From the NCBI RefSeq assembly GCF_017656495.1, contig NZ_JACDNS010000013.1:1-55315 (forward strand): a stretch of DNA of 55,315 bases, read 5' to 3'. The stretch is from Thermococcus sp. GTDB lineage: Archaea > Methanobacteriota_B > Thermococci > Thermococcales > Thermococcaceae. Shown piece after piece: positions 36,284-45,071 of the stretch. A program made the translations under genes and the position numbers. The notes below the pieces were generated by a model. That model made no database searches, had not been told where the DNA came from, and saw only the letters and a list, made by a program, of their open reading frames with translations. Positions within the stretch are counted from its first letter, which is position 1, and each line of letters begins with the position of its first letter.

Positions 36284-37591
36284 TCACTCAGCAAATGTGA
36301 GAATCTTCAAATCTATGGGTCTTCTAACCACGTTTACCTTTCTTGCCCCAATAAGATATTTAACACCTTTTTCACTGACGATGTCAATTAGTCTCTGTGT
36401 TATTATCCCATTGAAAATTATGGCGTATATTCCCTCTTTATCATTCAAAGAACTGAGCAAGTCCCTAACTGGAATCTCTGCAATGACATTCTTGTTTTCA
36501 TCTAAAAGAATTGCTGTTGAGTTGTTTTTAACTTTTTCAATGAAGTCTTTAAACTTTTCTAGCTCGACTGATTTTGGTGGCTGAATTGGTTTTATGTACT
36601 TTTCCTCCTTCTTTACTTCAACTTTCACTTCTTTTGGCTCTTCCTTAGCGACTACTACTGGTTTTTCGGCTTTTACTTCTTCTTTTCTTACTTCCTCAAC
36701 TTTCTCTTTTTCCTTCTCTTTTTCCCTGATTAAATCATAGAAGCTTTTGCCTTTGTAGAACAGCTCATTTATAACCTGCTCTGCTGGTACCTTGCTCCTC
36801 AAAGCCTTTATTATTTCCTTCTTTGTAAGCTCCTCAACTTCCTTTCCTTCTGGCGCTCTTGCTACATAATCGATGTCAGCAACTTGCAACAACTCCTTAA
36901 GGATGAGTTCTCCACCCCTGTCTCCGTCTGTGAATGCTGTTACAATTCTTTCCTTGCTCAATCTGATAATGGTCTCTGGGACTGAAGTTCCCTCAACAGC
37001 AATAGCATTCTTTATTCCGTGCTTGAGAAGGTTGAGCACATCAGCTCTTCCTTCAACCACAATGATTGAATCAGAGAATGGCACGTGAGGTCCAGCAGGT
37101 AATTTTTCGGGACCATATTCAATGAGCTCCTTGGCACGGACGGCCTTTTTGACTTCTTCAGTGAGTTCTTGGCTTTCTGGAATTTCCTCTTCCATAAGTG
37201 TCTCAAGTATCTCCTTAGCTCTCTCAATGATGTATTTCCTCTTTGTTGCCCTAACGTCTTCGATTTTGATTACTTTGATTCTTGCCTCACATGGTCCAAC
37301 TCTATCTATTGTCTCCAATGCAGCTGCTAGAATTGCTGTCTCAACCCTATCAAGGCTTGATGGCACTGTAATTGTTCCGTATGTTTTTCCAGCCTTTGTG
37401 TGAACTTCAACTTTTATTCTTCCAATTCTACCAGTCTTTTGGAGCTCTCTTAAATCTAAATCGTCTCCAAGTAATCCTTCAGTTTGACCAAAAATAGCAC
37501 CAACAACATCAGGTCTTTCGACAACTCCGTTTGCCTCAAATTCAGCGTAGATTACATATTTAGTTGTTCCAAAATCATCTTTTGCTGACAT
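36284..37591 (-). CDS. dnaG: archaeal DnaG-like primase/exosome protein
   Basis: Archaeal DnaG of 435 aa: N-terminal RNA-binding region (VYAEFEANGVVERPDVVGA-like block), Toprim domain (~165-250, with IVVEGRADVLNLL and AFTDGDRGGEL) and a C-terminal domain. Between them about 80 residues are a Glu/Lys-rich linker (~300-375). In archaea it is known mainly as a subunit of the RNA exosome. ATG 37591 (MSAKDDFGTTK) follows GGTGGGA; the frame is open 57 codons further but that stretch is intergenic in character. A small Toprim gene lies directly upstream. Confidence 0.93.
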   Translation of the reverse strand: MSAKDDFGTTKYVIYAEFEANGVVERPDVVGAIFGQTEGLLGDDLDLRELQKTGRIGRIKVEVHTKAGKTYGTITVPSSLDRVETAILAAALETIDRVGPCEARIKVIKIEDVRATKRKYIIERAKEILETLMEEEIPESQELTEEVKKAVRAKELIEYGPEKLPAGPHVPFSDSIIVVEGRADVLNLLKHGIKNAIAVEGTSVPETIIRLSKERIVTAFTDGDRGGELILKELLQVADIDYVARAPEGKEVEELTKKEIIKALRSKVPAEQVINELFYKGKSFYDLIREKEKEKEKVEEVRKEEVKAEKPVVVAKEEPKEVKVEVKKEEKYIKPIQPPKSVELEKFKDFIEKVKNNSTAILLDENKNVIAEIPVRDLLSSLNDKEGIYAIIFNGIITQRLIDIVSEKGVKYLIGARKVNVVRRPIDLKILTFAE

Positions 37592-37691
37592 GTTCCCACC
37601 TACCTTCTTTTTTTCAAACTTTTGCTTTTCCGATAAAATGTGTTGAAGCACTGTCCTCTTTCTTTTCAAGGAAATCCCCTCCTCAAGGGGG

Positions 37692-38069
37692 TCAGAAACG
37701 GAGATTGATTTTAAGGTAAAGCCCATACAGATCCTCAATGCCTTTAATGTCCTTTTTTGCAATCATTTTGAGCTCCCTTCTCGTTTCTGTATCTACTCTG
37801 CACTTATAGCCTTCCAAATATTGAGTTAGTTTTTTCGCCAACTCTTCACCTTTTCTGTCTAAATCAGTTAATATCATGACCTCATGATACTGTGAAGCAA
37901 TTAAAGCCACTTCTGAGAGCGGTAAGCGTGAGAGCCTTATTATCTCCGCTCTGACCCCCAACTTTCTTAAGGCCACCTCGTCTCGCAAACCTTCTACGAT
38001 GATAGCACCATCAAACTCTCGCAATTTATCTATCAGCAGTTCGAATCTTTTATAGTTTTCGGCATACAT
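37692..38069 (-). CDS. small Toprim-domain protein (UPF0292)
   Basis: Encodes 125 aa, a minimal Toprim domain: GAIIVEGLRDEVALRKLG holds the conserved Glu, and VMILTDLDRKGEELA the DxD. It resembles the UPF0292/RNase M5-like group and probably acts on RNA or DNA phosphodiesters with a metal ion. It lies 100 bp upstream of dnaG on the same strand, another Toprim protein, so a role in RNA processing is possible. Confidence 0.85.
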   Translation of the reverse strand: MYAENYKRFELLIDKLREFDGAIIVEGLRDEVALRKLGVRAEIIRLSRLPLSEVALIASQYHEVMILTDLDRKGEELAKKLTQYLEGYKCRVDTETRRELKMIAKKDIKGIEDLYGLYLKINLRF

Positions 38070-38148
38070 TTTGCCGTCGTGTTGATGAAAAGTTTAGGGG
38101 GTTATAAATTTTTGGGAAGAGAATTTGACATAAATATGATAATTTTAC

Positions 38149-39423
38149 TCAGCAAACTTCCTTAACTTTCCCAACGTAGCTCATAGGCTCTTCATAAAAT
38201 TCCTCAACCAATCTTTGCAGTTTTTTGGAAAGCTGAATCTGAATGCCCCATGCTCCCTCGATGTAGCCCTTAGCAGCCATTCTGCCCAAAAACTTTTTCA
38301 TCTCCTCGCTTAATGGTGAAGGTTTACATCTAGCCCAAGGGGTTCCTGGTAGAGGCATGAAGTAGTGAGCCCTGACTTTTCCACCCTTACGCATAATCCA
38401 CTTCATTAGCTCAATGCTTTTTCTTTGACTCTCTTCGCTTTCATTTGGCAAGCCGACAATGAAATCAACAACCGGCTCAATGCCGTATTCAATCATGTAT
38501 TCGACAGCTTCTATTACATGCTGGACAGTGTGTAAGCGGTGCATAGCCTTAAGCATGGCATCATCTCCACTCTGCGCTCCAATAGCCAGCCTTCTGTTAT
38601 CTGCATATTTTATAAGAAGCTCAAGGGTCTCGGGCTTCACGAATTCTGGTCTAACTTCACTCGGAAACGTTCCGTAAAACAAGCGCCGCCCTTCTTTTCT
38701 TAATGGCTGCAAAGCTTTTAGAAGAGCTTCAAGTTTATCAAGTTTTAAAATTGCTCCTGGGCTTCCGTAGGCAAAGGCGTTTGGAGTGATGTAACGCATA
38801 TCCTTCATTCTTCTTGAATACTTTACAATTTGCTCTATTGGTCTGTGCCTCATTCTAAATCCTTTGATGTAAGGGGTTTGGCAGTAATAACAGCCGAAGG
38901 GACAGCCTCTTGTTATCTCAATAGGTGCTATTAAGAGAGAACTCTCTGCAAAAGGAGGGAATTTAGCAAAGTCGTCAACTTTAGCAAAGCCGGTAAATAC
39001 GAATTTTCCATCCAAATAGAACGCCAGACCGCGAATAGACAATAGCTCCTTTGTAATTTTAAATTTAGTTCGTTTTAGAGTTGTCAAAAGCTGATAGATA
39101 ACTTCTTCCCCTTCTCCAATTACAGCAATATCAAAGCCTAGAATATTCAAAGTGTGCTTTGGCATTGCAGTGGCATGATAACCACCAGCAACTAAGAGAG
39201 GATTAAATTTCTCTCTTAGGATTTTAACCTCATTTCCAACTTCCCAAATTTCCTCAGTGAAGAATGAATATAGAACAACTTTAGGTTTTGCTTTGAGGAT
39301 TTCGTTGAAGTCCTTAGTTATTAAAAGCTCACCAATGTCAAATCCCTGACTCTCTAATGCTCCAAGAAGATGAACAAAGGCATTGTGGTTTCTTTTTGTC
39401 ATACGGATTGCTATCTCATGCAT
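38149..39423 (-). CDS. B12-binding/radical SAM protein
   Basis: Encodes 424 aa: a cobalamin-binding-type N-terminal domain (~1-140, with VLYSFFTEEIWEV and VAGGYHATAMPKHTL) and a radical SAM domain with the cluster motif CPFGCYYCQTP (~175). A late region (FIVGLPNESEESQ) is typical of the class. It matches the archaeal MJ1487-type family as I recall it; the substrate is unknown. TATA-like TTTTTAAAAATC lies about 25 bp before ATG 39423, so the mRNA may be leaderless. Confidence 0.88.
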   Translation of the reverse strand: MHEIAIRMTKRNHNAFVHLLGALESQGFDIGELLITKDFNEILKAKPKVVLYSFFTEEIWEVGNEVKILREKFNPLLVAGGYHATAMPKHTLNILGFDIAVIGEGEEVIYQLLTTLKRTKFKITKELLSIRGLAFYLDGKFVFTGFAKVDDFAKFPPFAESSLLIAPIEITRGCPFGCYYCQTPYIKGFRMRHRPIEQIVKYSRRMKDMRYITPNAFAYGSPGAILKLDKLEALLKALQPLRKEGRRLFYGTFPSEVRPEFVKPETLELLIKYADNRRLAIGAQSGDDAMLKAMHRLHTVQHVIEAVEYMIEYGIEPVVDFIVGLPNESEESQRKSIELMKWIMRKGGKVRAHYFMPLPGTPWARCKPSPLSEEMKKFLGRMAAKGYIEGAWGIQIQLSKKLQRLVEEFYEEPMSYVGKVKEVC

Positions 39424-39505
39424 GGTAGAAACTTTCAGAATAGATTTTTAAAAATTGCTCAAAAATCAAAATAGAAAAGCTAAGAAGCAGAGGACACTAC
39501 AATAA

Positions 39506-39709
39506 TCAAGCCTTAATAGCGAGCTTGATGTCCTCGGCCTTGACTGTCTTTCTGCCAGCGTGTCTGGCGTATTCAACAGCCTTCTTAGCGAGCTCAACTG
39601 CGTACTCCTCGAGGTACTCGGCGAGAACCTTGGCTGCCTCCTCGCTAACTCTCTCAGCACCGGCCTTCCTAATCAATCTGTCAATTGGGGCAATTGGCAA
39701 CTCAGCCAT
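39506..39709 (-). CDS. archaeal histone
   Basis: Histone-fold protein of 67 aa that wraps chromosomal DNA. It starts [20 protein letters not shown] and ends [15 protein letters not shown], the standard Thermococcales histone. Three helices with the two DNA-binding loops (KAGAERVS and RHAGRKTVK) are complete. GGAGGTG lies ahead of the ATG and a strong TATA at 39759-39767 lies 50 bp upstream. Codon use is biased to favoured codons, as for a highly expressed gene. Confidence 0.97.
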   Translation of the reverse strand: MAELPIAPIDRLIRKAGAERVSEEAAKVLAEYLEEYAVELAKKAVEYARHAGRKTVKAEDIKLAIKA

Positions 39710-39758
39710 TCACAACACCTCCTTAAAGGGTTCTTCATTATTCTTTTTGCGTTTAAAG

Positions 39759-39767
39759 ATATATAAA
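39759..39767 (-). promoter_or_regulatory. histone gene promoter (TATA box)
   Basis: On the minus strand the sequence reads CGAAAGG-TTTATATATC: a purine-rich BRE followed by a near-consensus archaeal TATA box, 50 bp before the histone start codon. Confidence 0.75.
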
Positions 39768-39784
39768 CCTTTCGGTAAATAGAG

Positions 39785-40320
39785 CACTCTCATGGCTTTT
39801 AATCAGCTGTACGCTAATATATCCCATGTAAATGCCTAATTGAAAATTTTTAGGTATGTTGAGTTGGATATATTTGTCCATATAGACAATCAGCGAAATA
39901 GAAGGCATCACCTGGGTAGGGGCTTCTATTCAAATACAGAGATATGTATGGGTACATATGTCACAACTCTCATTCTTCAAAAAGAGCCATGACCACCAGC
40001 ATCACCATAAGATAGGAGACTACTTTTGAGTACTTGATAGCAACATTAAGCAACAAAAACACAAAGAATACTGTTTAATGAAAACTACTTATTCAACGTT
40101 AGCAGATTTCAGAGACTGAGCCATGACCAAAGTCATGAGAGCAGATGAACTAAAAGTGATAAAGAGAGTATAGCTCCACAAATAACTAGAATGAGTACGA
40201 AGAGGCACAGAAAATGTAGTTTTTTCAAACTTTGAGGAAATTCAGCCAAATGTTTAAACTCTTTTAAAATGGTTTCTATTTTCCGCTCGAAGGACGATTT
40301 CTATTCGTTTATTGCTAGAA
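39785..40320. other. gene-poor stretch between histone and provirus
   Basis: About 535 bp without a convincing gene. Two short open frames have protein-like character but no plausible start. One is 39886-40029 (+), ending in a histidine-rich tail SHDHHQHHHKIGDYF, like the C-terminus of a metal transporter. The other is 40133 to about 40285 (-), with one strong hydrophobic helix (FLCLFVLILVICGAILS). Both may be remnants of genes broken by earlier insertions at the tRNA. No terminal inverted repeats of an insertion sequence were seen. Confidence 0.4.
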
Positions 40321-41177
<857 letters not shown>

Positions 41178-41181
<4 letters not shown>

Positions 41182-41417
41182 AGGAGGATTTGGAATTTTT
41201 GTTTTTGATTTGGGTGGGTGTAGTTCTTGCAGGAACTACAATATTGGCATTGATTGAAGCTCCTCTCTTGGTTGCAACCTTCGCAATTGCAGCACTTTTG
41301 AGCTATGCAATAGTTAAGGGCTCGCCAGAAATTAGGGCGTATGCCCTTGGCATTGTAACAGTGCTCGCATATTTTGCCATGCTTTATGTTATTGTCAATT
41401 GGGGGTGGGCAAGATGA
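41178..41417 (+). CDS. small membrane protein (three hydrophobic segments)
   Basis: Encodes 79 aa with three hydrophobic stretches (~8-28, 30-48, 55-76), almost entirely membrane-embedded. Its start overlaps the integrase stop (ATGA) and its stop overlaps the next small gene. No family recognised. Such tiny membrane proteins are common in spindle-shaped archaeal viruses. Confidence 0.75.
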
Positions 41418-41557
41418 AAGAAGCCGTGTTTGAGATGTGTTTGGATGTAGTAAAGTTGAACCAACTGAAAAGAGCCCTCGAAAGGGAAGAACATCCCCTC
41501 GTGAGGCAGATAATTCGAGATAAGATTGAAGAACTTGAGAAGGGGGTGAAAAGGTGA
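41414..41557 (+). CDS. small helical protein (47 aa)
   Basis: Short gene of 47 aa. It starts MKEAVFEMCLDVVKLNQLKR and ends EKGVKR; charged and helical. It overlaps both neighbours (ATGA at 41414-41417; GTGA at 41554-41557), and GGGGGTGGGC precedes the ATG, so it is a genuine member of the coupled operon. Function unknown. Confidence 0.7.
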   Translation: MKEAVFEMCLDVVKLNQLKRALEREEHPLVRQIIRDKIEELEKGVKR

Positions 41558-41820
41558 AAGTAAGTGGGCTTGTTGATGTTCTTGGTTTGTTGGTGTTTGC
41601 TGGAGTAATGTACGCATGGGCGCAGGGTGTAAAGGTTATACAAGCAATGGATGACTTAGGTATTGAAGTCTCAGCGAAAGCACTACTGCTCCTACTCTTT
41701 GGCTTGGAGGGAATACTGGCAATTGTGGCATATCATATGATGACCGAGAGAGTGTACTTTAGAAAAATCATTGAGCAATTAGAAGATGTTAGGAGGGAGG
41801 AGCCGTGGAAAGAAATTTGA
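41554..41820 (+). CDS. small membrane protein (two hydrophobic segments)
   Basis: Encodes 88 aa from a GTG start with AAGGGGGTG upstream. Two hydrophobic helices (~5-25 and 42-62) are followed by a charged helical tail (FRKIIEQLEDVRREEPWKEI). It overlaps the 47-aa gene and the next gene. Function unknown; possibly a minor envelope protein. Confidence 0.72.
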   Translation: MKVSGLVDVLGLLVFAGVMYAWAQGVKVIQAMDDLGIEVSAKALLLLLFGLEGILAIVAYHMMTERVYFRKIIEQLEDVRREEPWKEI

Positions 41821-41999
41821 GGCTTCATGTCTGGCAGGTTGCCCAAGCAACTGCTTTTTCTGCTTTCCTTTTTGGGTTTGGGTTAGCAATGTCACTCTTT
41901 AGAGGGGGTTGGCTTGCGTTTGGAGTAACTGTTGTGGGAATCCTGCTCCTAAATGGGACGAGTAGCAAGTTAAAACAGTTGTTGGAGGTGGGGGGATGA
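41805..41999 (+). CDS. small membrane protein (two hydrophobic segments)
   Basis: Encodes 64 aa from GTG, overlapping the previous gene by 16 nt, with GGAGGGAGGAG as ribosome binding site. Two hydrophobic segments (~12-30 and 36-50) are separated by an RGG turn. Function unknown. Confidence 0.68.
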   Translation: MERNLRLHVWQVAQATAFSAFLFGFGLAMSLFRGGWLAFGVTVVGILLLNGTSSKLKQLLEVGG

Positions 42000-42043
42000 A
42001 GGTGCATTTAAACATCTTATTTGGTAAGGGGGTGAGGAGATGA
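41996..42043 (+). CDS. possible 15-aa coupling peptide
   Basis: ATG at 41996 overlaps the previous stop (ATGA) and its own stop overlaps the next ATG (ATGA at 42040-42043). GGAGGTGGGGGG precedes it. The peptide is MKVHLNILFGKGVRR. It may serve only to carry ribosomes from one gene to the next, or be chance. Confidence 0.35.
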   Translation: MKVHLNILFGKGVRR

Positions 42044-42495
42044 GTAAGTGGGATGAGTTAAAGAAAGCTGTTCAAAAAGAGGAGGGAGCAGCTCCAACGT
42101 TGCCATTGAGGGAAGTTTACTCAACTTTCGCCTTAGACATAGCAGACACAATGCTTGATCTTGGTGTTGCTCTTGATGCTTACAAGCACGCAAAGTCTGA
42201 AGAGGAGAGAAGAAAGGCAATGACAAAGATTAAGGAGCTCGCTGGTACAATCCATACTGCTGTGGCTGTGCTCTATCCAAAGATTGAGGAATATGGACAC
42301 AGAAAACTGAAAGTTACTAAAGATGAAATGGAAGCAGCAAGAAGGGTTTACCAATTCACTATGTATGAGACAAGAGAATTGTACCCTGAGGATCTTCCAA
42401 AGGCGGCAAAAGTAGTTCTGCGCTTTTTGATGATGGCTGGAGTTTTGGATGTCTTCAGAGCTACAAAGATGACAATGAGGGGGGTGTTGGATTGA
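42040..42495 (+). CDS. helical provirus protein of unknown function
   Basis: Encodes 151 aa, soluble and predicted all-helical, with charged N-terminus (SKWDELKKAVQKEEG) and a hydrophobic C-terminal helix (VVLRFLMMAGVLDVF). GGGGGTGAGGAG precedes the ATG. It ends where the ATPase begins (TTGA overlap), so it may act with it. No family recognised. Confidence 0.75.
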   Translation: MSKWDELKKAVQKEEGAAPTLPLREVYSTFALDIADTMLDLGVALDAYKHAKSEEERRKAMTKIKELAGTIHTAVAVLYPKIEEYGHRKLKVTKDEMEAARRVYQFTMYETRELYPEDLPKAAKVVLRFLMMAGVLDVFRATKMTMRGVLD

Positions 42496-43466
42496 TATCG
42501 CAGAAAGTTATCGAAGCAAGTCACTTGACAATAGAGATACCCGACACTGGTGAGACGATGACAATAAAACTCAATCCATTCTATAAAACACTAATGAAAG
42601 CTTACAATGCGGCTATTATGGATAATGAAGACCTGGTAATCTTGATAAACGCATATGAGAGAAAAGGGAAGTCAACCCTTGCTAGGATAATTGGCTATAT
42701 AATAGATTCAGCGCAGGTTGGCAGGGGCAAATATTTCAATCTTGATAATGTCTATTTTTCACCTGAAGACGTTGCAGTGATGTTCAATAAAGTCCCTGAT
42801 AGTGAGCCCGGTACAGTACACATAGTAGATGAGGCACAGAACGTCCTACATAGACGTGATGCAATGACAATGATTAACAAACTAATTGACAAAGGGATCA
42901 AAACAATAGGTGAATTTAAACAAGTTTTTATCTTTAATTCTCCAGCTTTTTGGGAATTAGACGTAATCCTAAGACGTGCTGACATCTTGCTCAACATTCC
43001 AGAGAAGGGCCATGTTGAAGTTTACACGGGCGATTTCCTAAATGCAATTAAGCATGTAGTTTCTTGGAAAGCAAGATGGTATGATTTTCAAGACATCTTA
43101 GATGCCGCCATGAGCACAAAGAAGTTCAAGTACCTTGATTGGAGCTCAATTTGGGAGTTTAAGTTTAAACCGTTGCCTCCCAAGGAGATGGCACTGTACA
43201 GGGAGAGGGCTCGTAAGCACAAGGGTAGATTTCTCAAGCAAATTGCAAATGCAATTCTTGAGGTCACAAAGGGTGGAGAGGAAGGATACTATACTGTAAA
43301 GCAGGCTGCAAAAGTCATTGGGATTTCGGTAGATGCTCTCTACAAGCATATTCAACGTGGAAATATTGCAATACTTAAGAGAGGAAACAAGGTTTTTATC
43401 CCACAAAAGGAGCTCGAGCGTTTTTACAGGAGCTACCTCACAGGGAAGGCGAAGGCCCGCGCCTAA
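42492..43466 (+). CDS. Zot-like P-loop ATPase with C-terminal helix-turn-helix
   Basis: Encodes 324 aa from a TTG start overlapping the previous stop. Walker A is NAYERKGKST (~53-62; the first Gly is replaced by Ala), Walker B TVHIVDEAQN (~108-117, D113/E114), followed by LHRRDAMT, FNSPAFWELD and an arginine-rich LRRADIL, the pattern of Zot/FtsK-like ATPases of filamentous and spindle-shaped viruses. The last ~55 aa are an excisionase/MerR-type HTH (YTVKQAAKVIGISVDALYKH ... FIPQKELERFY). Likely role: virion DNA handling or assembly at the membrane, with the HTH contacting a specific site. Last gene of the early operon. Confidence 0.8.
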   Translation: MISQKVIEASHLTIEIPDTGETMTIKLNPFYKTLMKAYNAAIMDNEDLVILINAYERKGKSTLARIIGYIIDSAQVGRGKYFNLDNVYFSPEDVAVMFNKVPDSEPGTVHIVDEAQNVLHRRDAMTMINKLIDKGIKTIGEFKQVFIFNSPAFWELDVILRRADILLNIPEKGHVEVYTGDFLNAIKHVVSWKARWYDFQDILDAAMSTKKFKYLDWSSIWEFKFKPLPPKEMALYRERARKHKGRFLKQIANAILEVTKGGEEGYYTVKQAAKVIGISVDALYKHIQRGNIAILKRGNKVFIPQKELERFYRSYLTGKAKARA

Positions 43467-43493
43467 CTCCCCTCGCTCTCTCCTTCCATAATG

Positions 43494-43506
43494 TTATATT
43501 TATAAG
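43494..43506 (+). promoter_or_regulatory. promoter of the capsid-like gene
   Basis: TTATATTTATAAG is a strong archaeal TATA box in the 200-bp gap before the capsid-like gene. Transcription would start near 43528-43532 and give an unusually long 5' leader of about 150 nt for this otherwise tightly packed element. Confidence 0.65.
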
Positions 43507-43520
43507 CCCGTACCAAATTC

Positions 43521-43566
43521 TTGGACAACAAAACAACCATTTAAAGTTCTTGTTTTGAGTATCCAA
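43521..43566 (+). other. hairpin at the start of the capsid-gene leader
   Basis: TTGGA and CAAACAA-type arms: CAAAACAA pairs perfectly with TTGTTTTG (8 bp), and TTGGA with TCCAA outside, separated by 3- and 4-nt bulges. A T-rich run follows (about 43570-43588). It may stabilise the capsid mRNA or, with the T-run, terminate transcripts from upstream. Confidence 0.45.
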
Positions 43567-43681
43567 CGTTTTCCTTTTATCTTTTTTGAAATTAGACAAA
43601 TTTGACGGAATTTTGGACGCATGACTTATCTCATGATGTAAACAAAACTTTACATGAAAACCTCTGGTGGAGGTGCGGCGG

Positions 43682-44107
43682 GTGTCTCTATTTAGGGCTG
43701 TTTTGGAAAAGGCTAGGGAAGTTAAGAGAAAATTAGAAGCAAAAGCCAGAGCCTACGCAAACGTCATGGCTCCTCCAGTGAACCCAAGCTTCCTCTACCA
43801 ACCTATTGAGTGGTTTAAGGCAAAGACCGACGATCTCAACAAGAAGGTTTCAGCATTCATTGACGTCGGTGCTGTTGTCAACGTCGGTGTTGGTCTTATC
43901 GTCGTTGGTATCATCTTCCTCATTCTCGGATACATAACGCCAGAGATCGATGCAAACTTGCCAACGAACACAACCTGGTACACTATTTGGACAAGCATGC
44001 AGAGCTACGGTTCTACAGCATTCAAGTTCATCGGACTTGGGTTCATCATTGGTGGAGCACTGTACATACTTAGACTCGTCATTGGAAGCCTTAGAAACCT
44101 GTTCTGA
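43682..44107 (+). CDS. putative major capsid protein, spindle-shaped-virus type
   Basis: Encodes 141 aa from GTG 43682 (GGAGGTG 6 nt upstream; GTG 43667 overlaps that site). A basic helical N-terminus (~1-60, RAVLEKAREVKRKLEAKARA) precedes two strong membrane helices: ~63-85 (VVNVGVGLIVVGIIFLILGY) and ~113-135 (FKFIGLGFIIGGALYIL), joined by a short NTT-containing loop. This two-helix hairpin is the fold of VP1-type capsid proteins of fuselloviruses and PAV1/TPV1-like viruses, whose N-terminus is often removed by cleavage. It has its own promoter, an optimised codon set and a T-rich terminator, as expected for the most abundant virion protein. Confidence 0.72.
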   Translation: MSLFRAVLEKAREVKRKLEAKARAYANVMAPPVNPSFLYQPIEWFKAKTDDLNKKVSAFIDVGAVVNVGVGLIVVGIIFLILGYITPEIDANLPTNTTWYTIWTSMQSYGSTAFKFIGLGFIIGGALYILRLVIGSLRNLF

Positions 44108-44109
44108 AG

Positions 44110-44132
44110 CATTTTCCTTCTTTTAATTTTTC
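44110..44132 (+). terminator. T-rich terminator after the capsid-like gene
   Basis: TTTTCCTTCTTTTAATTTTT begins a few bases after the stop codon, the usual archaeal oligo-T termination signal. It should make the capsid gene a mostly monocistronic transcript. Confidence 0.6.
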
Positions 44133-44171
44133 CACCAGGAGGCTGATCAAAATGAAGGAGGAGTGAGAAAG

Positions 44172-44303
44172 ATGAGCACGCTTGGAATGGTTCTTTACTA
44201 CACTTGGCTAGCAACCGTTCTCTTCGTATCACTGAGGTTTGTGGTTATGGAAGGGTTAACTCTTCTTGGCATTGTGCAGGAGGAGGATAAAAATGCTGGT
44301 TGA
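44172..44303 (+). CDS. small hydrophobic protein (43 aa)
   Basis: Short gene of 43 aa behind GGAGGAGTGAG. One hydrophobic helix (MVLYYTWLATVLFVSLRFVV) makes up most of it. A four-codon frame (MKEE, 44152-44166) behind AGGAGG lies just upstream and could couple its translation. Its end overlaps the next gene by 11 nt, in which GGAGGAGG serves as the next ribosome binding site. Probable minor membrane protein of the virion. Confidence 0.6.
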   Translation: MSTLGMVLYYTWLATVLFVSLRFVVMEGLTLLGIVQEEDKNAG

Positions 44304-44592
44304 GTACGGTGTTATCATCTATATTGCAGCTTTTGTGTTCATGCTCAGAGGCATTGAACACATGGGTAAACTGAAGACACATAGTATTGTTGAACTTCTT
44401 CTCAGCGCTGCGATTTGGGCAATCTCTTGGATTCTCGCAATCAATACTGAAGTCGTTGATAATGGTACAATTTACGTGTTCAAATCAAAGTGGCTCTTAC
44501 TGTTATCAGGCATCATGTTCGGAACATCAATCATACTCGCTGGTCTGAATTATGTTCTTGATTTTGCAGAGTTTGGAGGTGAGCTTCAATGA
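44293..44592 (+). CDS. membrane protein (three hydrophobic segments)
   Basis: Encodes 99 aa. ATG 44293 (MLVEYGVIIYI) follows GGAGGAGGATAAAA; the frame is open 9 codons further but without a site. Hydrophobic helices lie at ~5-20, 35-52 and 70-90. It overlaps the preceding small gene and the next start (ATGA). Function unknown; it sits in the probable virion gene block. Confidence 0.72.
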   Translation: MLVEYGVIIYIAAFVFMLRGIEHMGKLKTHSIVELLLSAAIWAISWILAINTEVVDNGTIYVFKSKWLLLLSGIMFGTSIILAGLNYVLDFAEFGGELQ

Positions 44593-45071
44593 GCGAGCCA
44601 ATGAACTATTCTGATGAGTACAAGGAGCAACTGAACTACGAAACGATGAGGCAGACATTACAATACGGCTTAATGGACGAGTCAGTTCAACCGAGCTATG
44701 CAATTCTTGCATTCCTTGAGAAGAGTGAGGAATATTTTCCGAAGAGGTTTGATCACCACTCAGCCTTCAAGGATCCAAGCATTGCTCTCGCCAACCTCAC
44801 ACCTGAGGAAAAGAGACAAATGAAAGCACGTTTGGTGCTTGTTCAAATCTTCGAAATGGCGAGTAGGTTCAGATTTGAGACCGAAACAGATCATCTGTTC
44901 TTCCAAGACCTTGTGAATGAGGAAGTTTACTTCACAAAGAACCTTAGCCTTGGTGATGGTTCATTGCTCAAGATGTTACAGACTTCAATGAAGATCATCG
45001 ACATAGCTGCTGGAAGGAGAGAGGAGCCAAGAAGGGAGAAAAAATCATGGTTTGGCTTCTTTAGGAGGTGA
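44589..45071 (+). CDS. helical virion-block protein of unknown function
   Basis: Encodes 160 aa, soluble, all-helical by composition, with aromatic-rich centre (RFRFETETDHLFFQDLV) and a basic end (RREEPRREKKSWFGFFRR) that could touch DNA or membrane. It overlaps both neighbours (ATGA; GTGA), in a strict operon. No family recognised. Confidence 0.74.
   Translation: MSEPMNYSDEYKEQLNYETMRQTLQYGLMDESVQPSYAILAFLEKSEEYFPKRFDHHSAFKDPSIALANLTPEEKRQMKARLVLVQIFEMASRFRFETETDHLFFQDLVNEEVYFTKNLSLGDGSLLKMLQTSMKIIDIAAGRREEPRREKKSWFGFFRR

Noticed and set aside
37592-37762. N-terminal extension of DnaG
   Set aside because: The frame is open, but ATG 37591 has a good ribosome binding site and starts the conserved domain; the extension runs over the stop of the upstream gene and has no family similarity.
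39785-40320. Insertion sequence relic
   Set aside because: No transposase-like motif (DDE, HUH or OrfB zinc ribbon) and no terminal repeats were found in the translated frames.
43667-43681. Earlier GTG start of the capsid-like gene
   Set aside because: This stretch contains the GGAGGTG ribosome binding site of GTG 43682.
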